Part shown: positions 52,710-63,974 of the stretch, piece by piece
How positions within the stretch are numbered: the stretch's first letter is position 1
Layout of the letters: every line of letters begins with the position of its first letter
Assembly: GCA_012656075.1 (NCBI GenBank)
Contig: JAAKBF010000208.1
Coordinates: 248,001-312,000, forward strand
Origin: Phytophthora hibernalis
Taxonomy: Eukaryota > Oomycota > Peronosporomycetes > Peronosporales > Peronosporaceae
Direction: 5' to 3'
Length of the DNA: 64,000 nt
Translations under genes and position numbers: made by a program
The notes under the pieces: generated by a model
Databases searched by the model: none
What the model was told of the DNA's origin: nothing
The model's input: the letters and a program-made list of their open reading frames with translations, nothing else

Positions 52710-55700
52710 TACCCGAAATCACCTCCGCCTCGGTCATGCCGCGACTCACGAATAAAGGCACCGGGGAGTTACACGGTGCGAAAATCGTGTTGAATGGGTG
52801 ACTGGAGGGTGCGTCCACCCAACAGTTCAGCCATAGTTGTCGAGCGTCCAGAGTCGTGAGCTCGCCGACCCAATCCTCGGACGTCAGGGTCCACTCGATC
52901 ACCTCGATCGAATATAGGAGGTAGCTGGGCTCCAACAAAAACTCGGTCGGCGCTTCACGAGGCTTGCCGGAACGTTTGACGCACCACTCCCAGCATCGAT
53001 ACACCATCTGCTGACGTATGCGATCCGCTTGGAGTTTCCGAGCCTTGTTGTACTCGACCCACGCCGTCCGCGATGCGATGACCGATGGGTCGGCCCCACC
53101 GAGCCACTGAGCCGTGCTCCGAAGGAAGGCTTCAACAGCAGAGACCTGAACTCAGTGGCGTCGCTGCCATAGCGCTAGACCGAGGTCTGATCTCTCGGTC
53201 CGGTCGGTGGCGATGCCTTGGAAGTGACGCCACATCTTGACGAACCAAGCTAACCCAGTGGCACGAGTTGAGATTCTGGAGCCGGGAGGGTGCTGATCGA
53301 TAGTGAAGTAGCATGGTACTTCAAACGCACTTGCTGCCAAGGGTGGCCAGGGTTTGTCCAATCCGCCATGGCCTGGATACCAGCCACCGAGCACAGGGAC
53401 TCAACACCGCGAACAATAGGTGAAGTCAGGCTGCTATTGTGTATCTGGCACCAGGCCGCCTGCGCGCCCGGAGTGGTCTGGGCGTCAGGTACGGTCCGTC
53501 CATCAGAGCGATGTGCTGCGAAGACGTTCCGGGCGTAGCTGGCACCGCTGGATCAAATGTGCTGGGGTCAGTGCCCGGAACAGTCGAGAGTGTAGCGACC
53601 ACTTGGTGTGCGAGCGGCGGAGGTCCGACCGAGCTCTCGCAAGACGACCACGAGTAGGTTCGGCGGAGCCGCCGGAGTGCAGGTACCACCTGCAGCCGAA
53701 CTAGCCGGAGCCGACGAAGTGGAAGGAAACACAACCGAGGAAACAATCGCAGGGGGCGGAGTGGACACCACCATCGAGTACACGGGCGTCGTGACAGAGG
53801 AGGTGACCAATACCCCTCCTGACGACGGCAACGACGCGGAAGACGGCTGCGATACTGGAACAGCCGGTACGCTCGGTGGAGTCTGAGTAGGCTGAGTCGT
53901 GATTGGTGAAACCGATGGAGGTACAGTCGAGACTGTCTGCGACGACACTGTTGACGTCGGAGTCACCGAGCTTTTGGGGTGGCCGGAATAATAGGCGATC
54001 TTGAAGCTTGAGAAGACTAGGATGATGATGGGGAGCCGATGATGAAATCTTCGGACGCCTTCCGAGTCTCTAACTCCCTCTGAGACCGCAGAGTGGCCAA
54101 CACCGACGCAATGCGGGTGGTCCGACCATCACGACGAGGTGGCGAAACAACCGCTGAGGAAAATGAACCATACGCGAGAAACGCAGCCGTCCGGGCATTG
54201 GTGTCGACTTCATCACCCGACAAGTCAATGACTTCGGCCGGGGTCGGAAGCACCGATGACCAAAAGGCAGGCAATCCCCGGTGAGGCCGGTGGTGAACCA
54301 GGAGGCGGACTCGGTGGTGATTCACTCGGTGGTGACACCGGCGGAGACCCAGGCTGAGGACTCGGTGGTGACACCGAGGAGATCCAGGCGGAGGACTCGG
54401 CGGTGACGCCGGTGGAGACCCAAGCAGAGGGCTCGGTGGTGACCCACCCAGAGGCGAACCCCTTCGAGAACCCGGCAAAAACAATGCCGGTGTTCGACCT
54501 AGAGATCGGGTTCTCAGGTCCTGAGACGGATGGCCCAACCGCTTGTGGGCAAGGAGAGCCGACATCGGTGAACCCCGTGGAGGGTGCGTCGATGTCAGCT
54601 GTTGTGGTGACACCGCCGGCGCCTGCTGCCGAAGACGCTTGCGGCGGTCCAGCCGACGCTGGGACACAGTCGGAATGAGAGGGAGGTCATCCGAATCCTC
54701 GGAGACATCTCCGGCAGTTGACGGTGATTTTGCAGAAGGCTTCGACTCTGCGTCCGAGCCAGTAACTCCATGATCAGCGTCCTCCGAGCCCTCCGAGGAC
54801 GCACTACGGCTGCGTTTCGAAGTGACGCTCGGAGGTGCAAGCCCGACCAGCTCCCAGTTGATGTCATCCGCGGTGATGCCTAAACGAGGACAGAGGGAGA
54901 GTCAGAAAGGGATGACATATCAAGAAAGCGCATGCATAACCTACCAGTGGAGGTAAGAGCCAATGTGTCGACATCAAGCTCATCGAGAGCAGCATGGCGG
55001 CGAAAGATGGTATTCGCACGTTTCAGACTTGCCACCTGAGCTTCGAGAGCTTGCACCTGAGGCAATACCGCTCCGACCGAGGCTTGGGCCGATGCATCAA
55101 GCGCAGCTCGATGCCGTGCCACCTGATCGGTGTAAGCCACCAACCCAGTCTTGAAGCGCTCGCGTTCCTGGTGAAGGAGTCGTTGTGCTGAAGTCAGCGA
55201 AGACTCGGCCGAGGTTGCACGAGCGGCCCACAACTTCACAATGTGATCGTGATCAGCGATAGCGATGTTGGCTTGGCGACAGTCTGGTCGTGCTCCTCCC
55301 GGAGGGTGAGGTGCGCCTGTCGGACGTGGTCCAGAATATCGCGGGTCCGACTCGCCTCGCTCGATTCTTGAGCACTGAACCGCTCGAACTTCTCTCGTTC
55401 TTGGGTTTCGGCGGAGAGCCGGTCCTCGGTGTTGGCGAGTCTGGCCTTGAGCTCAGCCACCTCGTTGCGGAGGTCGACGACAAGTTCCGCCTCGCCCGGA
55501 GGAAGTTGGGCAGGGGCAACAACTGCTGACACGACTTCACCGAGATCTGTAGCATGTTCCATGTGACGATCGAGCGCCGAGTCGACTCGCCGAGGACTAG
55601 TTGTCCCAACTGGAGCAGTCATTGCTCGACGAGGGTCGGAAATGAAGGCTCGGTCGTCGTTGCTGGAGGTGGAGCCGTACCGGCAGTGTCGGTCTGACAC

Positions 55701-56008
55701 CCCACCGAGACGAGACGGGTCGTGGTTGCGCCAGGGGATCCAGACGTTGCCGCAGGTGCACCACCAAGCAGATACGCCAAGACAGGCGAGGTGTTGAGCG
55801 ATGAGGGAGGAGTCACCGGAGCCAACCCGTCGAGAGCACCTCCGCCGGCTTGAGGAGTGCCAGCCGCATGATGAGGTGGTGGAACCAAGGCCTCAGTGGA
55901 GCTGGGAGTGTCGGCAGGAATATCAGCAGCCCTCTGTGAGCGAGCCTGAGGAATGGAGACATAAGTGAACGAGAGTGAGAAGATGCCCAAGGTATACGAA
56001 GCGATCAA
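52663..56008 (-). pseudogene. Long coiled-coil ORF of the element behind LTR D-B
   Basis: In its own sense: a Pro/Ala/Ser/Thr-rich leader (56008-55620), coiled coil DLRNEVAELKARLANTEDRL with SAETQEREKFERF, further coil AESSLTSAQRLLHQERERF, a long Ser/Pro/Gly-rich region (54870-53570), and a compact C-terminal domain: LGGWYPGHGGLDKPWPPLAA, ISTRATGLAWFVKMWRHFQG, then QMVYRCWEWCVKRSGKPREA and FLLEPSYLLYSIEVIEWTL. Frames change at about 55240, 54870, 54000, 53400 and 53000. It lacks zinc knuckle, protease and pol motifs. Its place just inside a 5' LTR suggests a gag-like structural protein; I do not recognise the C-terminal domain. Confidence 0.5.
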
Positions 56009-56162
56009 GATGGAGAAAGGCTTACCTCGCCGCCGGGGCGATGGCTCGGAGATCAGCAGCGGTGGCGTCGCTAAGGAGGCGCGACGGAGGAGTCATGGGA
56101 CTGAGCTACGACATGCCACGACACGCACTACTTGCGGAAATTTGCGTCGAGGCGGGGGCAGT

Positions 56163-56786
56163 TGTGGCGTTGGATTTTGAGTGCGCGGTCGCCAGTCGGC
56201 AAGGTTGCCCTTGCTGAAGGAAGGTGATCAGCGTGCTCTGATTGGCGGACTACATTCTTCACGCGGCAGTGACTGTAGCAGTTTAGTGACCGAGGCCTCG
56301 GTCGGATATAATAAATTCCCGGCCGAGGGTACGAACCCTCGTTTGTATCCATTTTAGTTTCGTACCCTCGGTCCTATTGAGCCGGGTACAGGATCACATA
56401 CTAGGATCTGTTCACACTGGATATTTGTATTTACGTATAGGACTTGCTATAGGATTGACTACAGAGGCTCTCAAAGCCATAGATCAACAGAAATAAATCA
56501 GCAGTCTTCCCCACAAGTCACCAAGGGTCAAGTCCGTGTTCGGTAAGTCTAATTAGCTTATCTTAGGGTCTGGATACGCTCGGCTACGTGGGATGCCTGT
56601 CAACAAACTCAAGGTACATTGAACCGAGAGTTTGTTTGTTGTTGGTCAGTCCAAGAGATTAGAGTGGCCGAGTGTTGGGAGTGACGAGAACGCCGTCTCC
56701 CATATATTATAGTGGAACCGAGTGTTCCAGATATATTTTACTACCCGCCGAGGTTTTACCTCGGCAAACCCGTATTAGGCTTGACA
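56163..56786 (-). repeat. Uninterrupted LTR D-B
   Basis: On the minus strand it starts TGTCAAGCCTAATACGGG, runs through segment D (to 56388) and segment B, and ends ACGCCACA at 56163, then AC and TGCCCCCGCC. The terminal layout (ACA, AC, TG...) is like that of the Gypsy LTR at 43213. It contains GACCGAGGCCTCGGTC at 56288-56303 and a GCCGAGGT/ACCTCGGC hairpin at about 56744-56762. Confidence 0.75.
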
Positions 56787-57296
56787 GCTGGTACCCTTCC
56801 TTCTGAGGGACTGCGGGGGTTCGCGCGAAAGCGCAATATTGCATACTAGCCCTCGCTCGTGGCTAGTGGTGCAGATTTTTAGGTTGAACTAATACGACCT
56901 AGGTGTACAGAGGGTTTACAGCCAGCCCGGTATAAGGGATCGTTCCTGGTCTTCAGGTATTGATCCAACGCTCGTTGACCGTTGTAAGGGAAGCGACTGT
57001 TGTTGGTGGGACTCATACCATTCGGTAGTGAGATTTTCTGCGTATTCCTACTCGCCATGTCACTATGTCCCGCAGCAATGTGCAGGCGGAACTGACGCTG
57101 CCATAAATCCGCGCAAGCGAATCTCTGGTTTCCTTCGGTTTGTGCAATTGTAGCACCTGGATGTCGACGTAAGAGCGTGTTCGCGTTGAACTGGAAATGG
57201 AGATGGCAACTGATATCCATGTCCAGTTGGTTCGCTATGTACCCATCTCTAGTTTGTTTTTGCCCTGATTTTATCCAATGATATGCCGCGAATCAT
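56787..57296. other. Spacer with no supported gene
   Basis: Minus-strand frame 56879-57220 has no recognisable motif. A (TTTG)-like repeat is absent; composition is mixed. Confidence 0.3.
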
Positions 57297-58150
57297 GTGG
57301 CTCTGCGACAGACAGTCAGTCGGATATTTGCAGTGATGCCCACTCATCTTACCCGTGTGGCGGCCCCCGCCTCTGTCACCGCAGCTGAAGACCCCGCAGC
57401 ACCGACACCACCCGACGGTCACGATGAAAGCCTCGAGCACACGCCTCTGCTCTCCCTGACCCCTTCCCTCGAAGTTGAAGATTTTCTATCAGCTGATAGC
57501 GTTGCCGATGCAGGGGCCAACTTACAGCTTGCCCAAACGTCAACTGCAGTGCATGCTACCTCAACCTCAGCATCGAATCAGCCTCGTTCAAGTGCACAAG
57601 GGAGCTCGGAGGGAACGTCTGCATCGGTGACATCTTCTACACGAGGAAAGAGCAGGCGCAAGGCTGGTTCACCACCCCTGCCGCAACTTGCCTGGACAAC
57701 AAAAGCAGCCGATACGCTGCTTCGACTGCGTTACGGGCCCATGAAAGTCGTTTTCAAGGATCAAAAAGCTCCAAACAGCTCGCAGGCGCGTGGGGCCTCG
57801 TGGCAGCAGAGACCTTCCTCCTTGGGTGCCTCAACGTGGATGCTGGTCAGTGCAAATCGAAGGTAAAGTACATTCAAGACTACTACTGTAGTATTTAATA
57901 CTGTAGTATGATGTTGCAGCAAAATAACGCTTATGCTATTGTTTTAATATTGTTGCAGATCAAGCACATGCACAAGCAGTACACAGCTTATCGAGTTGCT
58001 CAAGCAGCAACCGGCAATATCACTGAACGACCTCTAAAAGAACCGCCGTGTTTTGCAACCATGTGTGACGTGTGGTGTGATCTCGAAGGCATGATTTCCA
58101 AGGCATTTTTCTCAAGTGATGCCTCTAGCACCTTGCTTGAGGAAGCGTAG
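57297..58150 (+). pseudogene. Myb/SANT-like DNA-binding protein, truncated by LTR C
   Basis: A Ser/Thr/Ala-rich leader ends with basic RGKSRRKAGSPPLP. A SANT-like first helix follows: WTTKAADTLLRLRYGPMKVV; in the next frame KQLAGAWGLVAAETFLLGCL then NVDAGQCKSK. A probable intron (GTAAAG at 57869 to TTGCAG at 57959) leads to IKHMHKQYTAYRVAQAATGN and PCFATMCDVWCDLEGM. This is the layout of a trihelix-like domain (conserved W, spaced helices, CK.K..). Coding then runs into LTR C (from 58132), which supplies the last codons and stop. Such proteins in oomycetes are often transposon-borne. One frame change lies at about 57765. Confidence 0.5.
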
Positions 58151-58442
58151 CTTCAAGAGTATACAAAATCTTAGTGAACGGCAGCTCACGAGCTCCTGGT
58201 CTGTGAGAGCTGAGTGGCTTGATTAGCGTAGTTTAAAGACTGAATATATTTGTAGATGTACCTTAAATTGGCCTGTAATACAATTTCTACGTAACATTTA
58301 GTTTGTCCTATATGTATTATGAACTGTTGGTTGTGGCACGTTGGTGACGTGGTCATGGTGTGTTCCACACCATAAGTGACGTGTAGTCGACGTGTATCCA
58401 TCTTAGAAGAGTGACCCTGTCACTCTTCTGGTAGCCCACACA
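58132..58442 (-). repeat. LTR C, minus-strand copy
   Basis: Starts TGTGTGGGCTACCAGAAGAG on the minus strand. It contains a perfect hairpin AGAAGAGTGAC-AGG-GTCACTCTTCT (58405-58429). It ends near GCTTCCTCAAGCAAGG. It lies where the 3' LTR of the minus-strand pol at 60-64 kb would be expected. Confidence 0.8.
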
Positions 58443-58493
58443 TCCTCCCCGCTTAGGCTAAGACTGTACCAGCCAATTGGGAGCGAGACGACG

Positions 58494-60721
58494 ATGTTTC
58501 TCAACATTTCACGCGGTCGAATTCAATCGACAGTTGAGCGACACGTTTGGCTGCTCTTTCAGGGTGCTTGGCATTTCCCCAAGTCCCCCTGGCCTCCGTG
58601 CAGCATGCCCTCAAAGAAGACACGCCACGGTGCGAAAGCACCTTCCAAGAAAAAGACCTCGCGGTCGAAGTCGAACCCGGCCAAGCTTCAAGGCAAGGCC
58701 TCTGTCCTCGATGAAGCCGTCGAGACGACCACTTGGGCTGTGGGGTCGCCACGGCGAAGTCGATCGCGATCAATGTCGCCCGATGACAAATCGAATCCTC
58801 GGTTCGTCTATAGGGACCACAGTCCCGGTGTCTCGATGCCGAGCTTAATGCTCTGGTCAGTTACTCAGGCGATGGGGCTGACCTGGACGACAATCCGTCG
58901 TCATCCAAGGGCAGTGAGCGCTGCGAGGACGACAAGTCCAGACCTGCTGCTGCTGTTGGTGCTGAAGCACAGGCGAAAGCCGCCGCGGTCGACGCTGGTG
59001 ATGGCGACGTCGAAGAGGCTTCGCCTCCTAAGAACCTGACTCTGTCGGAGGGCCATGAGCACGCGCGTATAATTCTGGACGAGCGCGCCGCGACCAAGAA
59101 GCGTGCTGCTTCTCAGTCACCTCTCCAAGAGGTGATCACGGCGGAGAAAGAACCACCGTTGTTCGAGTCTTCGTCCAATTACGAAGAAGAGGACGGGCGG
59201 TTTCACGTGCCTGAGGTTGTTGTCAACGATCTTGGCGAGCTACAGGAGCGCCTTGCGGCTGCTCGCCTGCGAGGAACTTTGCGTGCCGAGTATCCGTATT
59301 TGAAGGGCTACTTCCCGCCCGATGAGAACACGGGGTCTCCGTTGTTTTGGAGCAGCTCGTGGCACCGCGCGGTCTTATCGGAGGGCGAACTTCCTAGGGC
59401 GCTTTCGAGCAGATCTTGGTGGAGGTCCACCCGTTGTTAAACAACAACTTAGAGGCTGCCAGATGCGTGTAGTTGGCTCCAAACAGAGCCCAGTGCAAGG
59501 AGTTCACAAGTCTTCTCAAGAAGGCTGAGAACAAGGGTGGGCTCGCGCCCGTTTGGGATTATCCCTGGGTCCAACCCGTGAACACTTCGACGAGTGCTCA
59601 GGCACAGGATCTCTTCTGGAAGTGGCTCTTCCTTCGGGCTTCACCCTCAGGAGATCGACCGCCTCCCGGGCGAACAGAGTATTACGTGACTTTCGCATTG
59701 TGTTCGCTCATGTGATCAGTAAGCGTCAGCTTACAGGTCAAATGGAGGAGCTCCGGCGTAAAGCCATGATCAGCGCTCATGACGAGCGCGGGTATAGCGT
59801 TGCGTCTGCTGTCTCTATACCACCGCATTCGGCCAAGAAGGCCAGAACTACTTACGAAGCTGCCGTCGGGTCTGTTCCCAGATATCGACAGCATTCGGGC
59901 AGTCAACCTGGAGCAGTTCAATCGGCTCCCATGAGTTCTGTGACGAGGGTAACCCGCCACTTTTCCAAGAGCTGGCGCTTCCCTTGGCGGCGCCTCTCGC
60001 AGAGAACTCGCTCGACGTGGTAGTGGGTCTCCCCATTACGGTCAAGGAGAGCCGGCGGAGGCCTCGCACGCATTTGAGTATGAGGCTCCGGCGCGACAGG
60101 AGGCGCCACGGTCCGTGACTGGGACCAGGGACGCGTTCGTGCTTGTCCAGTAGGATGAGATCAGACAACATCGTGACCGCGTGTACGCCCTTGAGATTGC
60201 TTTGGGTCTTGGTCCCGGGGACAGGCTGCTGTGCAGTCCGGGAAGCGCGGGGCTCTTGAGGCCCTGCAAGTTGCCTTGGCGGACCTGTGCCGCGAAGTGG
60301 GCGACATTCACGAGCGTGTGGATCGCCGGATGACCGAACTTGATCGTGACAATCTCCGCGGGGAGATTGCCGAGCTCCGACGCGAGTTGAACTCGCGTCT
60401 CCCTCGGAGACTCATTCTCGGGCTCCGGTTGAGCCGCAGACTTATGCGTACGCGCAGCCTTATCAATACGGCCCGTACGCGTACGGCCCTTCATTTGGTG
60501 GGAGCCCGTCGTACCCGCAGCCGATGTACTACCAGGCCTCTTTTCAGCGGCCGTATTCTTCGTCGTTGGCCCCGCCAACTGAGACCCCGTCTCGTTCCGT
60601 GGAGGTGACGTCGCCCTTGCGGGGACCGCCTCCTCTTCCGTGCGCGGACCGTCGCCTTGAGGATCGTGATACCTCTTCAGACGACCCACATAGAACGTCG
60701 GGTGGGTCGTCATCGACTTAG
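58494..60721 (+). pseudogene. Retroelement ORF, basic and coiled-coil, convergent with pol
   Basis: Several frames combine: MPSKKTRHGAKAPSKKKTSR; NLTLSEGHEHARIILDERAA; VVVNDLGELQERLAAARLRG then TLRAEYPYLKGYFPPDE; FRIVFAHVISKRQLTGQMEE; a clear coiled coil ALQVALADLCREVGDIHERV then DRRMTELDRDNLRGEIAELR; and a Tyr/Pro-rich end (YAYAQPYQYGPYAYGPSFGG). The stop is TAG at 60719. No enzyme motif was recognised; a gag-like structural protein is the best guess. From 60042 to 60721 it overlaps, on the opposite strand, the tail of the pol frame. Confidence 0.45.
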
Positions 60722-63700
60722 GCAAGTCGATCGTGTAGGCCGCACCATGCCTGGCCAGGACAGTGAAAGGTCCAATGAATCGGTGCTTCAGTTGGTTGCT
60801 ACCAACGGAGCTTACCAGATTTAGGGGTAAGTTCCTTGTGTCAAGTAGGATTAAGTCACCCACATTAAACACGTTAATGTTTCCTCTTCCATGTTTGTCA
60901 GAGTACCCCTTTTGTTTATCTTGGGCGGTAGCCATAGCATCCCTAACTCGGCTTATGAAATAAAGCCTATCATCGACAAAGGTCTTTAATTGCTTTCGCA
61001 ATGAGACCGGTGTCACGTTAGACACTTGGGAGGAAAGAGCTTTCCGAGCCTCTCCCCACTTACGATGGAAGCCACATAGCTTCCCGCAGTGTCACAGGCA
61101 CGTGGGGCTGCCGCAGCCCGTTCAGGTAGAACGGTGTAAACTCTATCGACGCGTGGACCGCGTTGCTGAGCGCAAACTCAACCATAGGCAGGCGGTCCGA
61201 CCAAGTTCCCGGAGAGTCCGCACAGACACTCCGAAGCGTGTCTTCGAGGAAGCGGTTAACCCGCTCCGCCTGGTCCACGGTGGACATCAGGAGTCTGGTT
61301 CCGAGTTATTGGAACAGGGTCTTCCAGAACCCGGCCGTAAAGCGCGGGTCTCGATCGGAGACAATGGTCTCTGGGAGACCGTGATAGCGGAACACGCCAT
61401 CGAGGAACAGCTTTGCAGTCTGTTCCCCTGTCACCGAATCGGGGACTGGAACGAGATGCACCATCTTGCTCAGACGGCAGACAAACACCAGGATGCCGGT
61501 GTTGCATTGGGCGTCAGCCGGTAGTCCGAAGACGAAGTCAAGGCTCATTGACTTCCAGCAGTCCACCGGGACAGGCAGACTCTGAAGAGGAGACGAAGCG
61601 TTGCCCGAGGGCTTCACACGCTGACATGTTTCACATGTCTTGACGTACGTGACGACCCACTTGTACATGTGGGCCCACCAGAAGTGCGTTGACAAGGAGA
61701 GGGACGTCTTCTCCGGCCAAGAATGCCACCTGAAGGCGTGTCGTGCGCCTCAAGAAGTATGTCATACTTCAGATCTTCGTCGTTCGCAACGACTACCCGA
61801 GGAGGGTCGGCTGGATCTACGCGGAAGTAGAGTAGCCCGTCTGACCACTCATAGCCGTGCAGGCGCGAACGCTGCCGCGGCGAGAGCCATGTCGGTTTGG
61901 CTTCCTTACCGGCAGAGAAGTAGCGGACGATGGGCGCCAGCGTCTCATCGTCCCGATACGCCATACGTATCCGATCATACAGATCACTCGTGGCTTTCGT
62001 AATGTGAGCCAGTTCGTAGTCTGGACGGCGTGACAGCGCGTCGGCAAGCACGTTCAGCTTGCCTGGCTTGTATTCAACGCGGAAGTTGTATTCCGCGAAG
62101 AATGACAACCAGCGCGCCATCCGCTGTGACAGGTGTGGCGAATTAGTCGCCGTTTGAAAGGACGCGCGGTCGGTGTAGATCACAAAGGGTGTTGAGCACA
62201 GAAGATGCACCCGCAACTTCACCAGCGCGTATTTCATTGCGAGGAGCTCCTTGTCGTGCACAGGGTAGTTCCTTTCGGCTGCCTTAAGCTGCCTGGACTG
62301 GAACGAGATATCTCGCTCGTGTTCGTCCTCGTCGTTTTGCAGCAGCGCGCAGCCGATTGCACAGTCGGATGCGTCCCAGATGACACTGAACGGCTTCGTC
62401 TCGTCAAGCAGAGACAGGACCGACGCGCATTGAAGGTTCGCCTTGATGCTGCCAAACGCGTCCTGGTGGTGGCTTTCCCAGCGCCACTCAATGCCCTTCT
62501 TTAGCAAATCGGACAAGAGCTTTGCCAACCCGGCGTAACCCGCACTGTACTTGTGCAAGTAGTTGGTCAAACCCAGCCACCTACGCAGATCCTTTTGGGA
62601 TCTTGGCGTCGGCCAGGCTGAGATGGCTCGGACCTTGTCGGGATCAGCTCGAACGCCGACGCTGCTGACAAAACAGCCGAGAACCTTGATTTCTCCGGCG
62701 GCAAAGACGCACTTGTCGATGTTGGCATAGAGCTTGTTGGCTCTCACGCCCTCAAACTCTCGACTGAGGTGCTCAAGATACACCTCAATAATAGCCGGCT
62801 TGCCGTCCTCGGCACGGCTATGGACGATGATGTCGTCAAAGTACGTCTGCGGGAAGGCGCGCAAGGGTCGGAACAGCTGCGTGACCAAGCGATTGAAAGT
62901 CGCTGGGGCCTTGGACAGGCCCTGTGGCATCACTAGCCATTCCCAAAGCATCCCGCTAGGGGTGCTGACCGCGGTGAGCGGTATGTCGCTCTGACGCATC
63001 AGGATCTGGTAGTATTCGTCCACCAGATCCAGTGCGCTGTATAGCTCACAGCCGGCCATGTTGTTTAACAACACATCCTTTCGAAGGGATGGGTGTCTGG
63101 GCCGGCACCGTCGCGCTGTTCAGCTTGTTATAAGCGTGAGTCAGACGCCACTCCCGTTCGGCTCGCGAACGCAGAATGTGGGCGTTGAGTGCGGAGACTT
63201 TGATTCTCGCGCCATGCCTGCCTTTGCTTTGGCGACAAAGAAGGCATCAATGGCCTCGCACTGCTCACGAGGCAGTGGCCACTGCCTGGTGATGCAGTAC
63301 TTCGTGCCAGACACGAGGTCAATCTCGTGCCGCACTCCTCGGTCCAAAGGGAGTTGGGATGGTGCGTCCTTAGGCCGGGTCATTCGGGTTCTTGAGAATC
63401 TGAGAACCCGCGCTGCGCGCTGCTTCCTGAACTCCTCCAGGACGTCCTCATCCATTACGCAGGAAGAGTTCGCTTCTTCATGAGCGGCCTCCGGTCGTAG
63501 GAGTACCATCTCCGAGATCCCACCGGCCTTTAGATCGGCCAGAAAGTCGCTCATCGAAATTTCTTCGAGATTCAGAAGCTCTGACATCTCGGGCAGGACA
63601 TATAGTTGTACCGACCCGGACTTGACCTTGCGGCCAGTCTCGCCGTCAAAGATATGATAGCATGCTTCAGGCGGCGGCGCCGAGGGAGTCTTCACCGACT

Positions 63701-63974
63701 CCAAGCGCTGGCCACGGTCTGGACCTCTCCGGTCTCAGTGGGCTTGTGCCTCTCATAGACGTGCTTCGTCCTTCGCGGACTTCGTCGATACCCATACGGC
63801 GCAACGACTTGGTGCGTTGGAAGATGCTGGCGTTGCACCTTTCCTCGCGGGTCTGGATGTATCCAAGACCCTTGGGCGTGCTGCAGGTTCACTAGCAGCA
63901 GAAACCTCCGCGGTATTCCACCGGCGTCCATTAGAGCCTCGAGTTCGGACAGAGCTGGGAACATTACTCACCAA
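60042..63974 (-). pseudogene. Ty3/Gypsy pol: protease tail, RT, RNase H, integrase
   Basis: From the window edge: damaged protease-side sequence (63974-63700), a connector (ISMSDFLADLKAGGISEMVL, RHEIDLVSGTKYCITRQWPL) and the RT start SALDLVDEYYQILMRQSDIP (63010). The catalytic box TYFDDIIVHSRAED, with its DD pair, is at 62830. RNase H follows: KPFSVIWDASDCAIGCALLQ and FVIYTDRASFQ, then the NVLADALSRRPDYE linker. Integrase has CETCQRVK, DFVFGLPADAQ, the second Asp in LPETIVSDRDPRFTAGFWK, and the Glu segment STVDQAERVNRFLEDTLRSV. The tail KHRFIGPFTVLARHGAAYTI with HPTFYVGRLKRYH is an SH3-like integrase end. No chromodomain was seen. Frame changes lie at about 63110, 61700, 61300 and 61040. Confidence 0.9.
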
